Position numbers and translations under genes: made by a program. Below, in pieces: positions 15,830 through 23,747 of a DNA stretch of 64,000 nucleotides; position 1 is the stretch's first letter; each line of letters begins with the position of its first letter. Where the stretch lies: positions 62,001 to 126,000 of the forward strand of contig NZ_CP046640.1 in NCBI RefSeq assembly GCF_017751145.1. The letters are read 5' to 3'. Below the pieces are notes generated by a model that did no database searches, was not told where the DNA came from, and saw only the letters and a list, made by a program, of their open reading frames with translations. The DNA is from Iocasia fonsfrigidae. GTDB lineage: Bacteria; Bacillota; Halanaerobiia; Halanaerobiales; DTU029.

Positions 15830-16037
15830 GACAGTTTCTCATCATCTGGGCAAGGGTAGACTGGTTGCTGTAGAAGGCTCCTTGCAAATAAGCAAAAGTG
15901 AAAAGGACGGTCGGACATATACAAATCCCCAGGTCATAGCCAATGAAGTACGCTTTCTGGATTGGCCTAAAGACAGCAAGAAAGGCAATGGCCAATCTGC
16001 TGGATATGATGATGATAATTTTGATGTACCGTTTTAG
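15765..16037 (+). pseudogene. ssb: Single-stranded DNA-binding protein, 5' half missing
   Basis: From about 15801 the frame reads RIVTWRKLAETVSHHLGKGR, LVAVEGSLQISKSEKDGRTY and onward to an acidic tail ending DDDNFDVPF, an unmistakable SSB C-terminal two-thirds. The first about 50 residues of a normal SSB (the MLNRVxLIGRL strand and the aromatic DNA-contact region) are absent. No in-frame start with an RBS precedes it. A deletion joining a short unrelated frame to ssb explains this. The host SSB presumably substitutes, and the truncated OB fold is unlikely to bind DNA. Confidence 0.8.
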
Positions 16038-16067
16038 ACTGAACGAAGTTAAAGGGGGTAATGAGTC

Positions 16068-16262
16068 ATGAAACGAAAAGCATTAATTGTAACAGATTGT
16101 AGTTTCAACGGAGAAGGGTGTCAAGTTTTTCTGGATGATTATGAGACAAAAGAGCAGGCTTATGAAGCGTTACACCAGGCAGTTATGGAATATGCTACTT
16201 ATGGTGCAAAAGAAATAGAAATAGACACAGATAAGGAAAAATTCAGGAATGGCCGGAGGTGA
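16068..16262 (+). CDS. Hypothetical phage protein, 64 aa
   Basis: ATG 16068 has AAGGGGG upstream. The product reads as a small alpha/beta domain (ALIVTDCSFNGEGCQVFLDD, then a helix TKEQAYEALHQAVMEY). No family is recognised. Confidence 0.6.
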   Translation: MKRKALIVTDCSFNGEGCQVFLDDYETKEQAYEALHQAVMEYATYGAKEIEIDTDKEKFRNGRR

Positions 16263-16267
16263 AATAA

Positions 16268-16426
16268 ATGCAGTTTCCTTGCCAGATAGATACGACCAGA
16301 ACCCTGAAGAAGGGCATGAAAATTACACTGGAAATAGATGACGAGCACAAAAGGGACGTGCTTAAGCACCTGTATAACTTTGAAAACATGCCTCTGCAGG
16401 TGAGTTTTGAAAGAAATATCATGTGA
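16268..16426 (+). CDS. Hypothetical phage protein, 52 aa
   Basis: ATG 16268 lies six bases after the upstream stop, with GGAGGTG in front. The product (MQFPCQIDTTRTLKKGMKIT...) is short and strand-rich and ends with a helix. Not recognised. Confidence 0.55.
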   Translation: MQFPCQIDTTRTLKKGMKITLEIDDEHKRDVLKHLYNFENMPLQVSFERNIM

Positions 16427-16454
16427 AGCCGGTTATATATAAGGGGGCTTAAGC

Positions 16455-16754
16455 ATGAAAGATGTCTTATTGAGAAAAAAAGACATTGATTCAAAATTGC
16501 CACCAGGTTTTGAATTGGAGAAAGATGTTATAGTGAATTATTGGCCTGGTATTAATCCCAATTCCCTGCAAGCTGTAGCATTCGTGAACAAGGACGGGAA
16601 AAGAAGAATATCAGAAGATGATAGCCGGTTGGTGATTGAGATATTGCAGGATATAACTGGCTATAGATGGCGAAAAGATAATGTCAGTAACTTTGTAATT
16701 TTCTTAGAAGATGAGGAAATTCCTGTAAGAAAAGTACAAATGAAATTATTTTGA
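16455..16754 (+). CDS. Hypothetical phage protein, 99 aa
   Basis: ATG 16455 follows AAGGGGG. The product (MKDVLLRKKDIDSKLPPGFE...) is mixed alpha/beta and ends in basic and hydrophobic residues. It immediately precedes the methyltransferase by nine bases. No family is recognised. Confidence 0.6.
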   Translation: MKDVLLRKKDIDSKLPPGFELEKDVIVNYWPGINPNSLQAVAFVNKDGKRRISEDDSRLVIEILQDITGYRWRKDNVSNFVIFLEDEEIPVRKVQMKLF

Positions 16755-16763
16755 GGTGAAAAT

Positions 16764-17501
16764 ATGGAATTTGGCAGCCTTTTTGCTGGAATTGGAGGAA
16801 TAGATTTAGGGCTTGAACGGGCTGGAATGAAATGTATTTGGCAAATTGAAAAGGATGAGTTTTGTCAGAAGGTACTACAAAAACATTGGCCCGATATACC
16901 AAAATACGGAGATATATACGAAGTGAGAGGTGATGAGCTTGGAGCAGTTGAGCTTATTGCGGGAGGATTCCCGTGTCAGCCATTCAGTCTTGCAGGGAAA
17001 AGAGAAGGCGAAAAAGATGGCCGCTATCTCTGGCCGGAGATGCTTAGAATCATTGAAAATATTAGCCCCGAGTGGGTTATTGCTGAAAATGTTGGGGGAA
17101 TCTTCAGTATTGACGGAGGGAATACAATCAATGCAATCTGTGCCAGTCTGGAAACTATCGGCTACGAAAAACCAGCGATATTTGATTTTGCGGCTGACAC
17201 ATTTGGATTATCAACGATGGAACGGCACATCTGGATTGTTGCAAAGGCCGATGGCAAGCGACGCAAAAGGGGCGAAAAGAAAAAGGACACGGAGGCATGG
17301 CAGAAAAAAGGGGAATTTCAGGGAACACATCAGGGAGAATGTGACAGATCCGATTTATCCAAAACCAGATTTTGTAGAGTATCTGAAAGGGTATCCGACA
17401 GGGTGGACAGAGATAGATTGAAAGCTCTAGGAAATGCTGTTATTCCTCAAATGGCTGAATGGATAGGTAGAAGAATCATGGAATTCGAGGCGATAACATG
17501 A
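16764..17501 (+). CDS. C5-cytosine DNA methyltransferase, shortened and frameshifted in the target-recognition region
   Basis: The open frame (245 residues) has motif I LFAGIGGIDLGLE (6-18), motif IV GGFPCQPFS (68-75, catalytic C71), motif VI ENV (108-110) and the C-terminal motif RLKALGNAVIPQ (about 223-234). Between about residues 160 and 222 the sequence is low-complexity and basic. The +1 frame of the same DNA (17230-17421) instead reads like a true methyltransferase (RPMASDAKG, then KPDFVEYLKGYPTGW). So a deletion with compensating frameshifts has removed or scrambled the recognition domain; homologues are commonly over 300 residues. It would have protected phage DNA or regulated genes; it is probably inactive or altered now. 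Confidence 0.8.
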   Translation: MEFGSLFAGIGGIDLGLERAGMKCIWQIEKDEFCQKVLQKHWPDIPKYGDIYEVRGDELGAVELIAGGFPCQPFSLAGKREGEKDGRYLWPEMLRIIENISPEWVIAENVGGIFSIDGGNTINAICASLETIGYEKPAIFDFAADTFGLSTMERHIWIVAKADGKRRKRGEKKKDTEAWQKKGEFQGTHQGECDRSDLSKTRFCRVSERVSDRVDRDRLKALGNAVIPQMAEWIGRRIMEFEAIT

Positions 17502-17899
17502 CACGGATTAGTATAGCCCAGGCTAAAAAGATGGGAATTGATATACCTGAGGAACTTGAAAGGCAGGCCCGGAAATTCAAGAACATGAAACCTGTAGTTG
17601 ACGGGATTACTTTTGATAGTCAGAAAGAGGCTAACTATTACTGCGAGCTTAAAATACAGAAGAGAGTAGGAGAGATAAAAGATTTTGAGTTGCAACCGGA
17701 ATTCATTCTCCAGGAAGGGTTCCGGGACTCATCTGGGAAATGGCATCACCCGATTAAGTATAGGGCTGATTTTCGAGTTAAATACCCAGACGAGAAAGAA
17801 GAGATAGTTGACACGAAAGGGCATAAGACTAAGGTGTATAGGATTAAAAAGAAGATGTTATTGAAGAAGTATCCGGAGATTAATTTTAAGGAGGAATAA
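17498..17899 (+). CDS. DUF1064-family protein, endonuclease-like
   Basis: The product has 133 residues. The pattern ITFDSQKEANYYCELKIQKR, then FILQEGF, then IKYRADFRV...EEIVDTKGHKT is the DUF1064 signature. It fits a PD-(D/E)xK nuclease fold (acidic residues in RADF, then DTKG). Such genes sit in phage recombination/replication modules. It overlaps the methyltransferase by four bases (ATGA). Nuclease activity is inferred, not shown; Holliday-junction or restriction-like roles are possible. Confidence 0.75.
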   Translation: MTRISIAQAKKMGIDIPEELERQARKFKNMKPVVDGITFDSQKEANYYCELKIQKRVGEIKDFELQPEFILQEGFRDSSGKWHHPIKYRADFRVKYPDEKEEIVDTKGHKTKVYRIKKKMLLKKYPEINFKEE

Positions 17900-18117
17900 T
17901 GGACCATCAATGTAAAACACCAGGATGTACGTTGAATGTCACTGAAGGATATGATTATTGCCTTTGGTGTCGGTCTAATCAGACTCATTGCAAGATAGGA
18001 AAATTCGGATATAAGAAAATGTCAATTTCGGTACCCTGGTGCTATAAATGTAACAGGCGTGTGTTACTGGAAGGCGGGAAATGGCTTTGTGATGATTGTG
18101 AGGAGAGGGAGGGGTAG
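17899..18117 (+). CDS. Small zinc-finger protein, 72 aa
   Basis: The product has two apparent metal sites: CKTPGC...CLWC near the N terminus and CYKC...CDDC at the C terminus. ATG 17899 overlaps the upstream stop and has AAGGAGG. It is the first of three consecutive cysteine-rich genes before the late activator. Function is unknown. Confidence 0.68.
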   Translation: MDHQCKTPGCTLNVTEGYDYCLWCRSNQTHCKIGKFGYKKMSISVPWCYKCNRRVLLEGGKWLCDDCEEREG

Positions 18118-18120
18118 CTT

Positions 18121-18336
18121 ATGAGGAAGCTTGATATTGCAATTCAAAAAATAAAAGAAAGTAGAGAAAAATTTCAAGGTGAAAATTATATGTATTGCGA
18201 AAAATGTCCTGAAGATTATGGTATGACTAATGCTGAAGAATGCGATAATGGTAATCATCAATATTCATGCAAAGATTGTTGGGAGGCAAAAATTAAGGAG
18301 GATGAAAATGGAGGGAATCATGGTGAAATGTCCTAA
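18121..18336 (+). CDS. Small cysteine-rich protein, 71 aa
   Basis: The product has CEKC...C...CKDC in its C-terminal two-thirds, following a basic helix (MRKLDIAIQKIKESREKF). ATG 18121 follows GGGAGGGG. It overlaps the next gene. Function is unknown. Confidence 0.62.
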   Translation: MRKLDIAIQKIKESREKFQGENYMYCEKCPEDYGMTNAEECDNGNHQYSCKDCWEAKIKEDENGGNHGEMS

Positions 18337-18508
18337 GACAAAGAAATGGTTACCATCCGATAATGAAGAATGCCCTATTTGCGAATATTATCAATGCAAT
18401 TATGATGGATTTGTTTTATGCAGTTACTATATAGAAAATCCTAAGCATTATGATAATAGAAAGATGGGGAAACTAGCGATTGATTTTACAAAGGGAAGAG
18501 GAGGGTGA
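18308..18508 (+). CDS. Small cysteine-rich protein, 66 aa
   Basis: The product begins MEGIMVKCPKTKKWLPSDNE and has CPIC...C...C, a probable zinc site. AAGGAGG precedes ATG 18308; ATG 18320 (MVKCPKTKK) also has GGAGGG at good distance and may be the real start. Function is unknown. Confidence 0.6.
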   Translation: MEGIMVKCPKTKKWLPSDNEECPICEYYQCNYDGFVLCSYYIENPKHYDNRKMGKLAIDFTKGRGG

Positions 18509-18690
18509 GGAAGGTGATAATAGCTGAAATAATTAGATATAATCAGCCGGTTATATATGAGACATTGCTGACAATATTTTCTATAGAGGCAGTAATAGGA
18601 GTAGGTTATATTTCTCCTGAGGAGGACGAGCTGCCGGAGTTTCGGGAAATAAAGTGCCTCATGGAAGAAAGGAAGGGTGTAGCATTATGA
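18505..18690 (+). CDS. Hypothetical phage protein, 61 aa
   Basis: GTG 18505 overlaps the previous stop; GTG 18514, with GGAGGG eight bases upstream, is a better-spaced start. The product (VIIAEIIRYNQPVIYETLLT) is hydrophobic in its first half with an acidic tail. It overlaps the late activator gene by four bases. Unknown. Confidence 0.55.
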   Translation: MRKVIIAEIIRYNQPVIYETLLTIFSIEAVIGVGYISPEEDELPEFREIKCLMEERKGVAL

Positions 18691-19118
18691 CTATTAAAGC
18701 AGGATTAGACAATTCAGTATTTCGATTTGTTGAACATGAACTGTATAACTACCAGGAAACCATCAAAGATCTAAAGGAGATTAATCATGATGATATTGAA
18801 ACAAAGTCTTCCGGAAACCTATTGCCTTATGATCGATACAGCTCAAACAGATCCTACCCCTGGGGTTCTTCCACTGAAGATTGCGGCATTGATCTTATCA
18901 CTAATAAGATAGCTTACAGGATGAAAAGAACTATTGAAGCTATTGGCCGGGCAAAGAAAAGATTAGATGATGAGAAGAAGGAGTTATTCCGTTTGAAATA
19001 TCAAAAGGGAATGTCCTGGCAGCAGATTACTATTGAAATAAACATTAGTAGAAGGACCTATTACAGATGGAGAGATGAAATAGTGTATATTACTGCTGAA
19101 GAGATGGGATTGTGTTAA
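18687..19118 (+). CDS. Late transcription activator, RinA/ArpU-type
   Basis: The product has 143 residues. The C-terminal third (LDDEKKELFRLKYQKGMSWQ, then ISRRTYYRWRDEIV) is a sigma-like helix-turn-helix seen in the RinA/ArpU family of phage regulators. Those proteins activate packaging and structural operons, and this gene is the last before the terminase module, the usual place. I chose ATG 18687 with AAGGAAGGG over an upstream extension without RBS. Its likely target is the conserved promoter-leader region at 19142-19264. Confidence 0.8.
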   Translation: MTIKAGLDNSVFRFVEHELYNYQETIKDLKEINHDDIETKSSGNLLPYDRYSSNRSYPWGSSTEDCGIDLITNKIAYRMKRTIEAIGRAKKRLDDEKKELFRLKYQKGMSWQQITIEINISRRTYYRWRDEIVYITAEEMGLC

Positions 19119-19141
19119 AAAATCGCTTATAAATATAAAAA

Positions 19142-19264
19142 TGGCACAAAGTTGGCACAAAATAGGGGTAAATGTGTAGTATACTATCATTAATAGAAGT
19201 AGATGTGAATCCTCCTTTCATACTTACCCGCTTCTGGAATGGAACAGAGGCGGGTATTTTATTT
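19142..19264 (+). promoter_or_regulatory. Late-region promoter, conserved leader and terminator
   Basis: TATACT at 19180-19185 with upstream TTGGCAC repeats (19142-19147, 19153-19158) suggests a promoter needing an activator. From 19172 to 19217 the DNA matches 43961-44006 in a dead prophage at 42 of 46 positions. Forty bases on is a terminator: TACCCGC (19225-19231), 18-base loop, GCGGGTA (19250-19256), then TTTT. The result would be a short leader RNA containing CCTCC, so antitermination or a small RNA is plausible. Confidence 0.6.
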
Positions 19265-19320
19265 GCAGAGAAAATATTTTTGGAGTAAAATTAAAGGTGT
19301 GGAAGGAGATGTATATATTT

Positions 19321-20016
19321 ATGAGTAAATTTAAATACAAAAATATAATTATTCATAATAAATGTAGTTATCCTAAAAAAAAGAATATTAAAGATTTTTT
19401 AGAGTTAGTTGATGAAAGGGTAATAAAGAAAAATAAAAAGATTATTATATATGATACTCCATTAAACCTATTATGGGCGTTTTTTAATCCATTTAATAGG
19501 GTTATTAACAAAAAGAATTATTTATCTTCATTAAAAAATTTAGAAGGTTTTTATTCACAAAAAAATGAATGTATTATTATTCTTGCATATAATATTAGAC
19601 AAAAAACAAATACACAGTATTTATTTATAACATACTTCTTTTCTGTCTTAATACATGAACTGTATCATGGTTTTAATCATTCAAAAGTAAAAAACAAATC
19701 ATATCAGACATATGATGAATATTTTAACTCTGATATAGAACAAGAAACTGCGAGATATGAAATAGACTTTATTAGAAATAATGATAGTAAATTGTGTTAT
19801 TTGTTTAAATTAAAAATAGATGATATAAACTTAGTAATAGAAAATAGAAGTAAGAAAAAAATAAAAGTATATCCCCCTAATTATGATAAGATTTATTATA
19901 GTAGTGAAATACTGAGAAAATTTGATTATTTTATAGCAAATGCTGTTGCTAAAATTATTTATAAATATCTTAAGTATAAAGATAAAAAAAGCCAACCTAA
20001 TGGTTGGCTAATTTAA
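19321..20016 (+). CDS. HExxH zinc-metallopeptidase-like cargo protein
   Basis: The product has 231 residues. It has the zinc motif HELYH (residues 112-116) preceded by a hydrophobic helix, and a downstream EQETARYE that could supply a third ligand. The coding DNA is clearly more AT-rich than the flanking phage genes (many Lys, Asn, Ile, Tyr). It interrupts the space between the late activator and terminase. These are signs of a lysogenic-conversion (moron) gene. GGAAGGAG lies 12 bases before ATG 19321; ATG 19309 abuts it and GTG 19297 is a longer alternative. The last codons overlap the hairpin of the 19989-20124 repeat. Substrate unknown. Confidence 0.65.
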   Translation: MSKFKYKNIIIHNKCSYPKKKNIKDFLELVDERVIKKNKKIIIYDTPLNLLWAFFNPFNRVINKKNYLSSLKNLEGFYSQKNECIIILAYNIRQKTNTQYLFITYFFSVLIHELYHGFNHSKVKNKSYQTYDEYFNSDIEQETARYEIDFIRNNDSKLCYLFKLKIDDINLVIENRSKKKIKVYPPNYDKIYYSSEILRKFDYFIANAVAKIIYKYLKYKDKKSQPNGWLI

Positions 20017-20124
20017 AGGAGGATAATGAAAAATTCTATGTAATCCCTTACCGGGTTACTTATAGTATACAGCACTAAGATTAAATTATGGTTAAAATGA
20101 AATTAGAATTAGATTAAAATTGAG
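19989..20124 (+). repeat. Repeat copy A (reference copy), upstream of terminase
   Basis: It contains, in order: hairpin GCCAACC/GGTTGGC (19991-20008); an RBS-like AAAGGAGG; a five-codon frame MKNSM; a CCCTTACCGGG element; and four AT-rich 11-bp units (GATTAAATTAT, GGTTAAAATGA, AATTAGAATTA, GATTAAAATTG) running up to the terminase RBS. Five further copies lie at 44922, 45121, 46767, 48437 and 49449. A packaging (cos or pac) or regulatory role is inferred from its position. Confidence 0.8.
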
Positions 20125-20133
20125 GTGGTGATG

Positions 20134-21027
20134 GTGCCCAGGTCAAGAAGCCCTAATAGTATAAAAGCTGAAAAAATATACCTTGAAAGCAATGGCAAAG
20201 CCATACTCAAGGATATAGCCGAAAAAATAGGAGTAGCCCCTGGTACGGTTCGGAGTTGGAAATATCGTTATAAATGGGATGATAAACTTAATAATGATGA
20301 TAATGCAACGTTGCAGAAAAAAGAAAACAAGCGCAACGTTGCGAAAAAGAAAAAGGATAAGACTCCTAAGCATGTGAAAATAGCTGAAGAGTCAAATATA
20401 CAAGATGCTAATCTCACTGAGAAACAGCGTCTTTTTTGTTTATACTATGTAAAAATATTCAATGCTACTATGGCAGCAATAAAAGCTGGTTATTCCCCAG
20501 ATACAGCTGGACAGATTGGATATCAACTCCTTCAAAAAACTTCAATTAAGAAAGAAATTCGCAGGCTAAAGAGTAATATGGCTGGCGAGCTCTTCCTGGA
20601 TGCAATGGATGTATTAAGAAAATATGTTGAAATAGCCTTTGCTGACATTACAGACTTTGTTGAGTTTGGACAAAGAAAAACCCAGGTAATAGGGCAGTAT
20701 GGTCCGGTATATGAAGGTAAAGGTGATAACAAGAAACCTGTAATGCAGACACTAAATTATGTTGACTTAAAGCCAAGCGAGAAAATAGATGGTACCATAA
20801 TTAGTCAGGTAAAGCAGGGCAGAGATGGAGTAAGTATTAAACTGGAGGATAAGAAATGGGCTCTTGAGAAGCTTGAAAAGTACTTTGACCTTATACCTGA
20901 TAAATGGAAAAGGAAAATTGAAGAAGAGAAGCTGGCTATAGCTAAATTAAAAGCCGATAAACATGATAAGAAGGATATTAAGGTTACTATTATTGATGAT
21001 ATAGAAGATGATATAGATGAAGACTAG
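20134..21027 (+). CDS. terS: Terminase small subunit
   Basis: The protein begins PRSRSPNSIKAEKIYLESNG with a helix-turn-helix (LKDIAEKIGVAPGTVRSWKY), as in Terminase_2-type small subunits. A Lys-rich linker follows, then the terminase domain (LTEKQRLFCLYYVKIFNATM, AAIKAGYSPDTAGQIGYQLL). The C-terminal region is a coiled coil with an acidic end. It recognises the packaging site and recruits TerL. GTG 20134 has GAGGTGG at the right distance; upstream GTG/ATG codons overlap the RBS. The repeat with 11-bp units immediately before it is a natural candidate for its binding site. Confidence 0.9.
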   Translation: MPRSRSPNSIKAEKIYLESNGKAILKDIAEKIGVAPGTVRSWKYRYKWDDKLNNDDNATLQKKENKRNVAKKKKDKTPKHVKIAEESNIQDANLTEKQRLFCLYYVKIFNATMAAIKAGYSPDTAGQIGYQLLQKTSIKKEIRRLKSNMAGELFLDAMDVLRKYVEIAFADITDFVEFGQRKTQVIGQYGPVYEGKGDNKKPVMQTLNYVDLKPSEKIDGTIISQVKQGRDGVSIKLEDKKWALEKLEKYFDLIPDKWKRKIEEEKLAIAKLKADKHDKKDIKVTIIDDIEDDIDED

Positions 21028-22270
21028 ACTATCAGAATTATTAGCTCCAAGTTTTTATTCGTTACATGTTGATATAAAGAAAAATAGACACAGCGAATAC
21101 TGGCTTAAGGGTGGCCGGGGTAGCACTAAATCATCATTTGCCGCGTTAGAAATAATCCTTGGTATGATGAGGGACGCTGATAATGGTCAGCATACAAATG
21201 CAGTAGCACTCAGGAAGGTAAAAGATACGCTTCATGAATCAGTGTTTGAACAGCTGGCTTGGGCTATAGAAAAGCTTAATGTTTCTCATCTTTGGGATAT
21301 TCCTAAATCAAAACTGGAGTTAACATATGTACCAACCGGCCAAAAGATTTTATTTCGAGGTGCTGATAAGCCAAAGAAAATAAAATCAATCAAAGTTAAA
21401 AAGGGATATATAAAATATGTTTGGTATGAAGAGTTAGATGAATTTTATGGTATGGAAGAATTACGAATTATAAACCAATCTCTTATGCGTGGTGGAGATT
21501 ATTTTGTAGTATTTTATACTTATAATCCTCCAAAGTCCGGAAGGTCCTGGGTTAACCAGGAGGCAAAGGTACCAAAAGATGGCCGGAGAGTACACCATTC
21601 TGATTATAGAAGTGTGCCTAAAGAATGGCTTGGAAAAGTATTCATTGCTGAAGCTGAACACCTTAAGAAAACTAACTTTGATGCTTATAGACATGAATAC
21701 TTGGGAGAAGAAACAGGTACTGGTCTTGAAATCTTTACTAATGTAACATTAAGACCAATAGAAATTGTTGAAATTAAAGCTTTTGATAAAATACATCAAG
21801 GGCTTGATTTTGGTTACGCTGCAGATCCTGTCTGTTTTGAAAAAATACATTATGATAAGACCAGGAAAAAGCTCTATGTTTATTATGAGCACAGTGGTAT
21901 TAATATTTCCAATAGAAAGCTGTTTAATAATGTCAAAGAACATAAGAGCATAATGACTGTTGCTGATAGTGCTGAACCTAAATCTATAGCTGAATTAAAG
22001 AGTTATGGCATGAGGATTAAGGGTGCCAAGAAAGGGCCTGACTCAGTAGATTATGGAATCAAGTATCTATCCAGTGAAGTGGAAGAGATAATTATTGATA
22101 ATGTTAAATGCCCCAGAGCGGCTAAAGAATTTATTAATTATGCTCTGGAAACTGACAAGAATGGGGAAGTTAAGAGTGCATATCCAGATAAAGACAACCA
22201 TTCTATAGACGCTATTAGGTATAGTTTGGAAGATGTTATGAGTCTAAGTGGCGTTTCATTCTTAAAATAG
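21017..22270 (+). CDS. terL: Terminase large subunit (PBSX/Terminase_3 type)
   Basis: The packaging motor has 417 residues. The ATPase domain carries the Walker A-like GGRGSTKS (residues 32-39) and an acidic YVWYEELDEF segment in the Walker B/catalytic-Glu position. The nuclease domain shows GLDFGYAADP, VADSAEPKSI and a final HSIDAIRYSLE. The length is normal for the PBSX family. It overlaps terS by 11 bases. With terS and the portal it forms the DNA-packaging machine. Confidence 0.95.
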   Translation: MKTRLSELLAPSFYSLHVDIKKNRHSEYWLKGGRGSTKSSFAALEIILGMMRDADNGQHTNAVALRKVKDTLHESVFEQLAWAIEKLNVSHLWDIPKSKLELTYVPTGQKILFRGADKPKKIKSIKVKKGYIKYVWYEELDEFYGMEELRIINQSLMRGGDYFVVFYTYNPPKSGRSWVNQEAKVPKDGRRVHHSDYRSVPKEWLGKVFIAEAEHLKKTNFDAYRHEYLGEETGTGLEIFTNVTLRPIEIVEIKAFDKIHQGLDFGYAADPVCFEKIHYDKTRKKLYVYYEHSGINISNRKLFNNVKEHKSIMTVADSAEPKSIAELKSYGMRIKGAKKGPDSVDYGIKYLSSEVEEIIIDNVKCPRAAKEFINYALETDKNGEVKSAYPDKDNHSIDAIRYSLEDVMSLSGVSFLK

Positions 22271-22283
22271 GAGGTGTAAAATT

Positions 22284-23738
22284 ATGCTTTATGAATTAAT
22301 AGATGATTTGCTTAAAATGAAATTAACCCAAAACGATATCACAAATATGCTGATAGAGAACAATGGGACACCAACTATGGCTGAGGTTATAGAAGATTTA
22401 ATAGAAAGTCATGATACAAGCCATATGCAGACTGGTGTTGACTATTACCATAATAGAAATGATATTAGGGATAGGTTAATTAAGTACTGGAAAGATGGAG
22501 AAGAAAAAACAGATGAGACTGCTGCTAACAACCGTTTGCCTCATAACTGGCAGAAGTTACTTGTCGACCAAAAAGCTAATTACCTGGTAGGAAAACCAAT
22601 AACATTCAATGCCTCTGAGAATTCTACAGAGGATGAGGACCCTACCTATGATGAACAATTTGTTGAAAAGGTTAATGGCCTCTTAGCTGAACAATTTGAT
22701 GATGATATCTGGGAGTTAACAAAAAATGCCTCCAACAAAGGTGTTGAATGGCTCCATCCTTATATTAGGACAGAGGGTGATTTTGACTATGTTGTTATAG
22801 ATGCTATGGAGTTTATTCCTATCTGGGAGACCAGTAAGCAAAAAGAGTTATCAGCTGGTTTAAGATACTATATCCTTAATGTCAATGGAGAAGACAGGAT
22901 TAAGGTTGAATACTGGACCCGAGATACTGTTACTTATTATTTAGAGAGTGAAAATGGAGTACTGGAGCAGGATGGAGAGGAAGAACCCCACTTTAAATAC
23001 AATGGAGAGCCTCAGAGCTGGGGCAAGGTTCCGTTTATCCCTTTTAAGAACAATGAGGAAATGATAGGGGACTTATGGCAGTATAAAGAGTTAGTAGACA
23101 GCTATGACAGGAATATGTCTGACTTAGATAATAATTTAGAAGATATTCAGGATGCAGTCTGGGTACTTAAAAATTATGCTGGTCAAAGTCTTCAAGAATT
23201 TAACGATAATTTAAGATATTTTAAAGCTTTAAAAGTGGATGGTGAAGGAGATGCCAAGACCATTACGGTAGATATACCTGTTGAGGCAAAGAAAGAGTTC
23301 TTGAACCGTACAGAAGAGAATATATACACCTTTGGCCAGGGCGTTAATACCAAAACAGACAAGTTTGGAAATAATCCTACCGGTGTGGCCTTAAAATTTA
23401 TGTATGCCCTTCTAGATTTGAAAGCAGATAAGACAGAACGCAAATTCAAGAGAGCCATCCGGAAATTCCTCTGGTTCATAGCTGAATACCTAAGATATGC
23501 TGAGAAGAAAGAATTCGATTATAAGGCAGTTCAAATCACATTCAATAAATCAATGCTCATCAATGAATCTGAAAAAATTGATTCTGTTCAGAAGTCTAAG
23601 GGTATTATTTCTGATGAAACCGCTGTTTCTAATCACCCATGGGTTGATGATCCTGCTGAAGAACTAAACAGGCTTAAAACTCAAAGAGAAGATTATGTTG
23701 ACTTAGATTCCGCAAATAATGAACCGGATGAAGAGTAG
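22284..23738 (+). CDS. Portal protein, SPP1 gp6-like
   Basis: The product has 484 residues, the usual SPP1-type portal size. Recognisable features are the early YYHNRNDIRDR segment, NNRLPHNWQKLLVDQKANYL, the central helical GQSLQEFNDNLRY region and the GVALKFMYALLDLKADKTE stem/clip part. The C terminus is acidic. It forms the dodecameric ring through which DNA enters and leaves the head. AGGAGG precedes ATG 22284. Confidence 0.93.
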   Translation: MLYELIDDLLKMKLTQNDITNMLIENNGTPTMAEVIEDLIESHDTSHMQTGVDYYHNRNDIRDRLIKYWKDGEEKTDETAANNRLPHNWQKLLVDQKANYLVGKPITFNASENSTEDEDPTYDEQFVEKVNGLLAEQFDDDIWELTKNASNKGVEWLHPYIRTEGDFDYVVIDAMEFIPIWETSKQKELSAGLRYYILNVNGEDRIKVEYWTRDTVTYYLESENGVLEQDGEEEPHFKYNGEPQSWGKVPFIPFKNNEEMIGDLWQYKELVDSYDRNMSDLDNNLEDIQDAVWVLKNYAGQSLQEFNDNLRYFKALKVDGEGDAKTITVDIPVEAKKEFLNRTEENIYTFGQGVNTKTDKFGNNPTGVALKFMYALLDLKADKTERKFKRAIRKFLWFIAEYLRYAEKKEFDYKAVQITFNKSMLINESEKIDSVQKSKGIISDETAVSNHPWVDDPAEELNRLKTQREDYVDLDSANNEPDEE

Positions 23739-23747
23739 GTGACCTAA

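Noticed and set aside
16930-17421. Separate 163-codon gene overlapping the methyltransferase
   Set aside because: Only its 3' part looks protein-like, and that part is the frameshifted methyltransferase domain; there is no independent start signal.
19142-19158. A sigma-54-like promoter (TGGCAC, 5 bp, TGGCA with GG/GC spacing of 12)
   Set aside because: The spacing fits, but the aligned remnant at 43935-43960 does not keep the GG/GC elements, the -12 half has a mismatch, and no sigma-54 activator is encoded nearby. An activator-dependent sigma-70 promoter is simpler.
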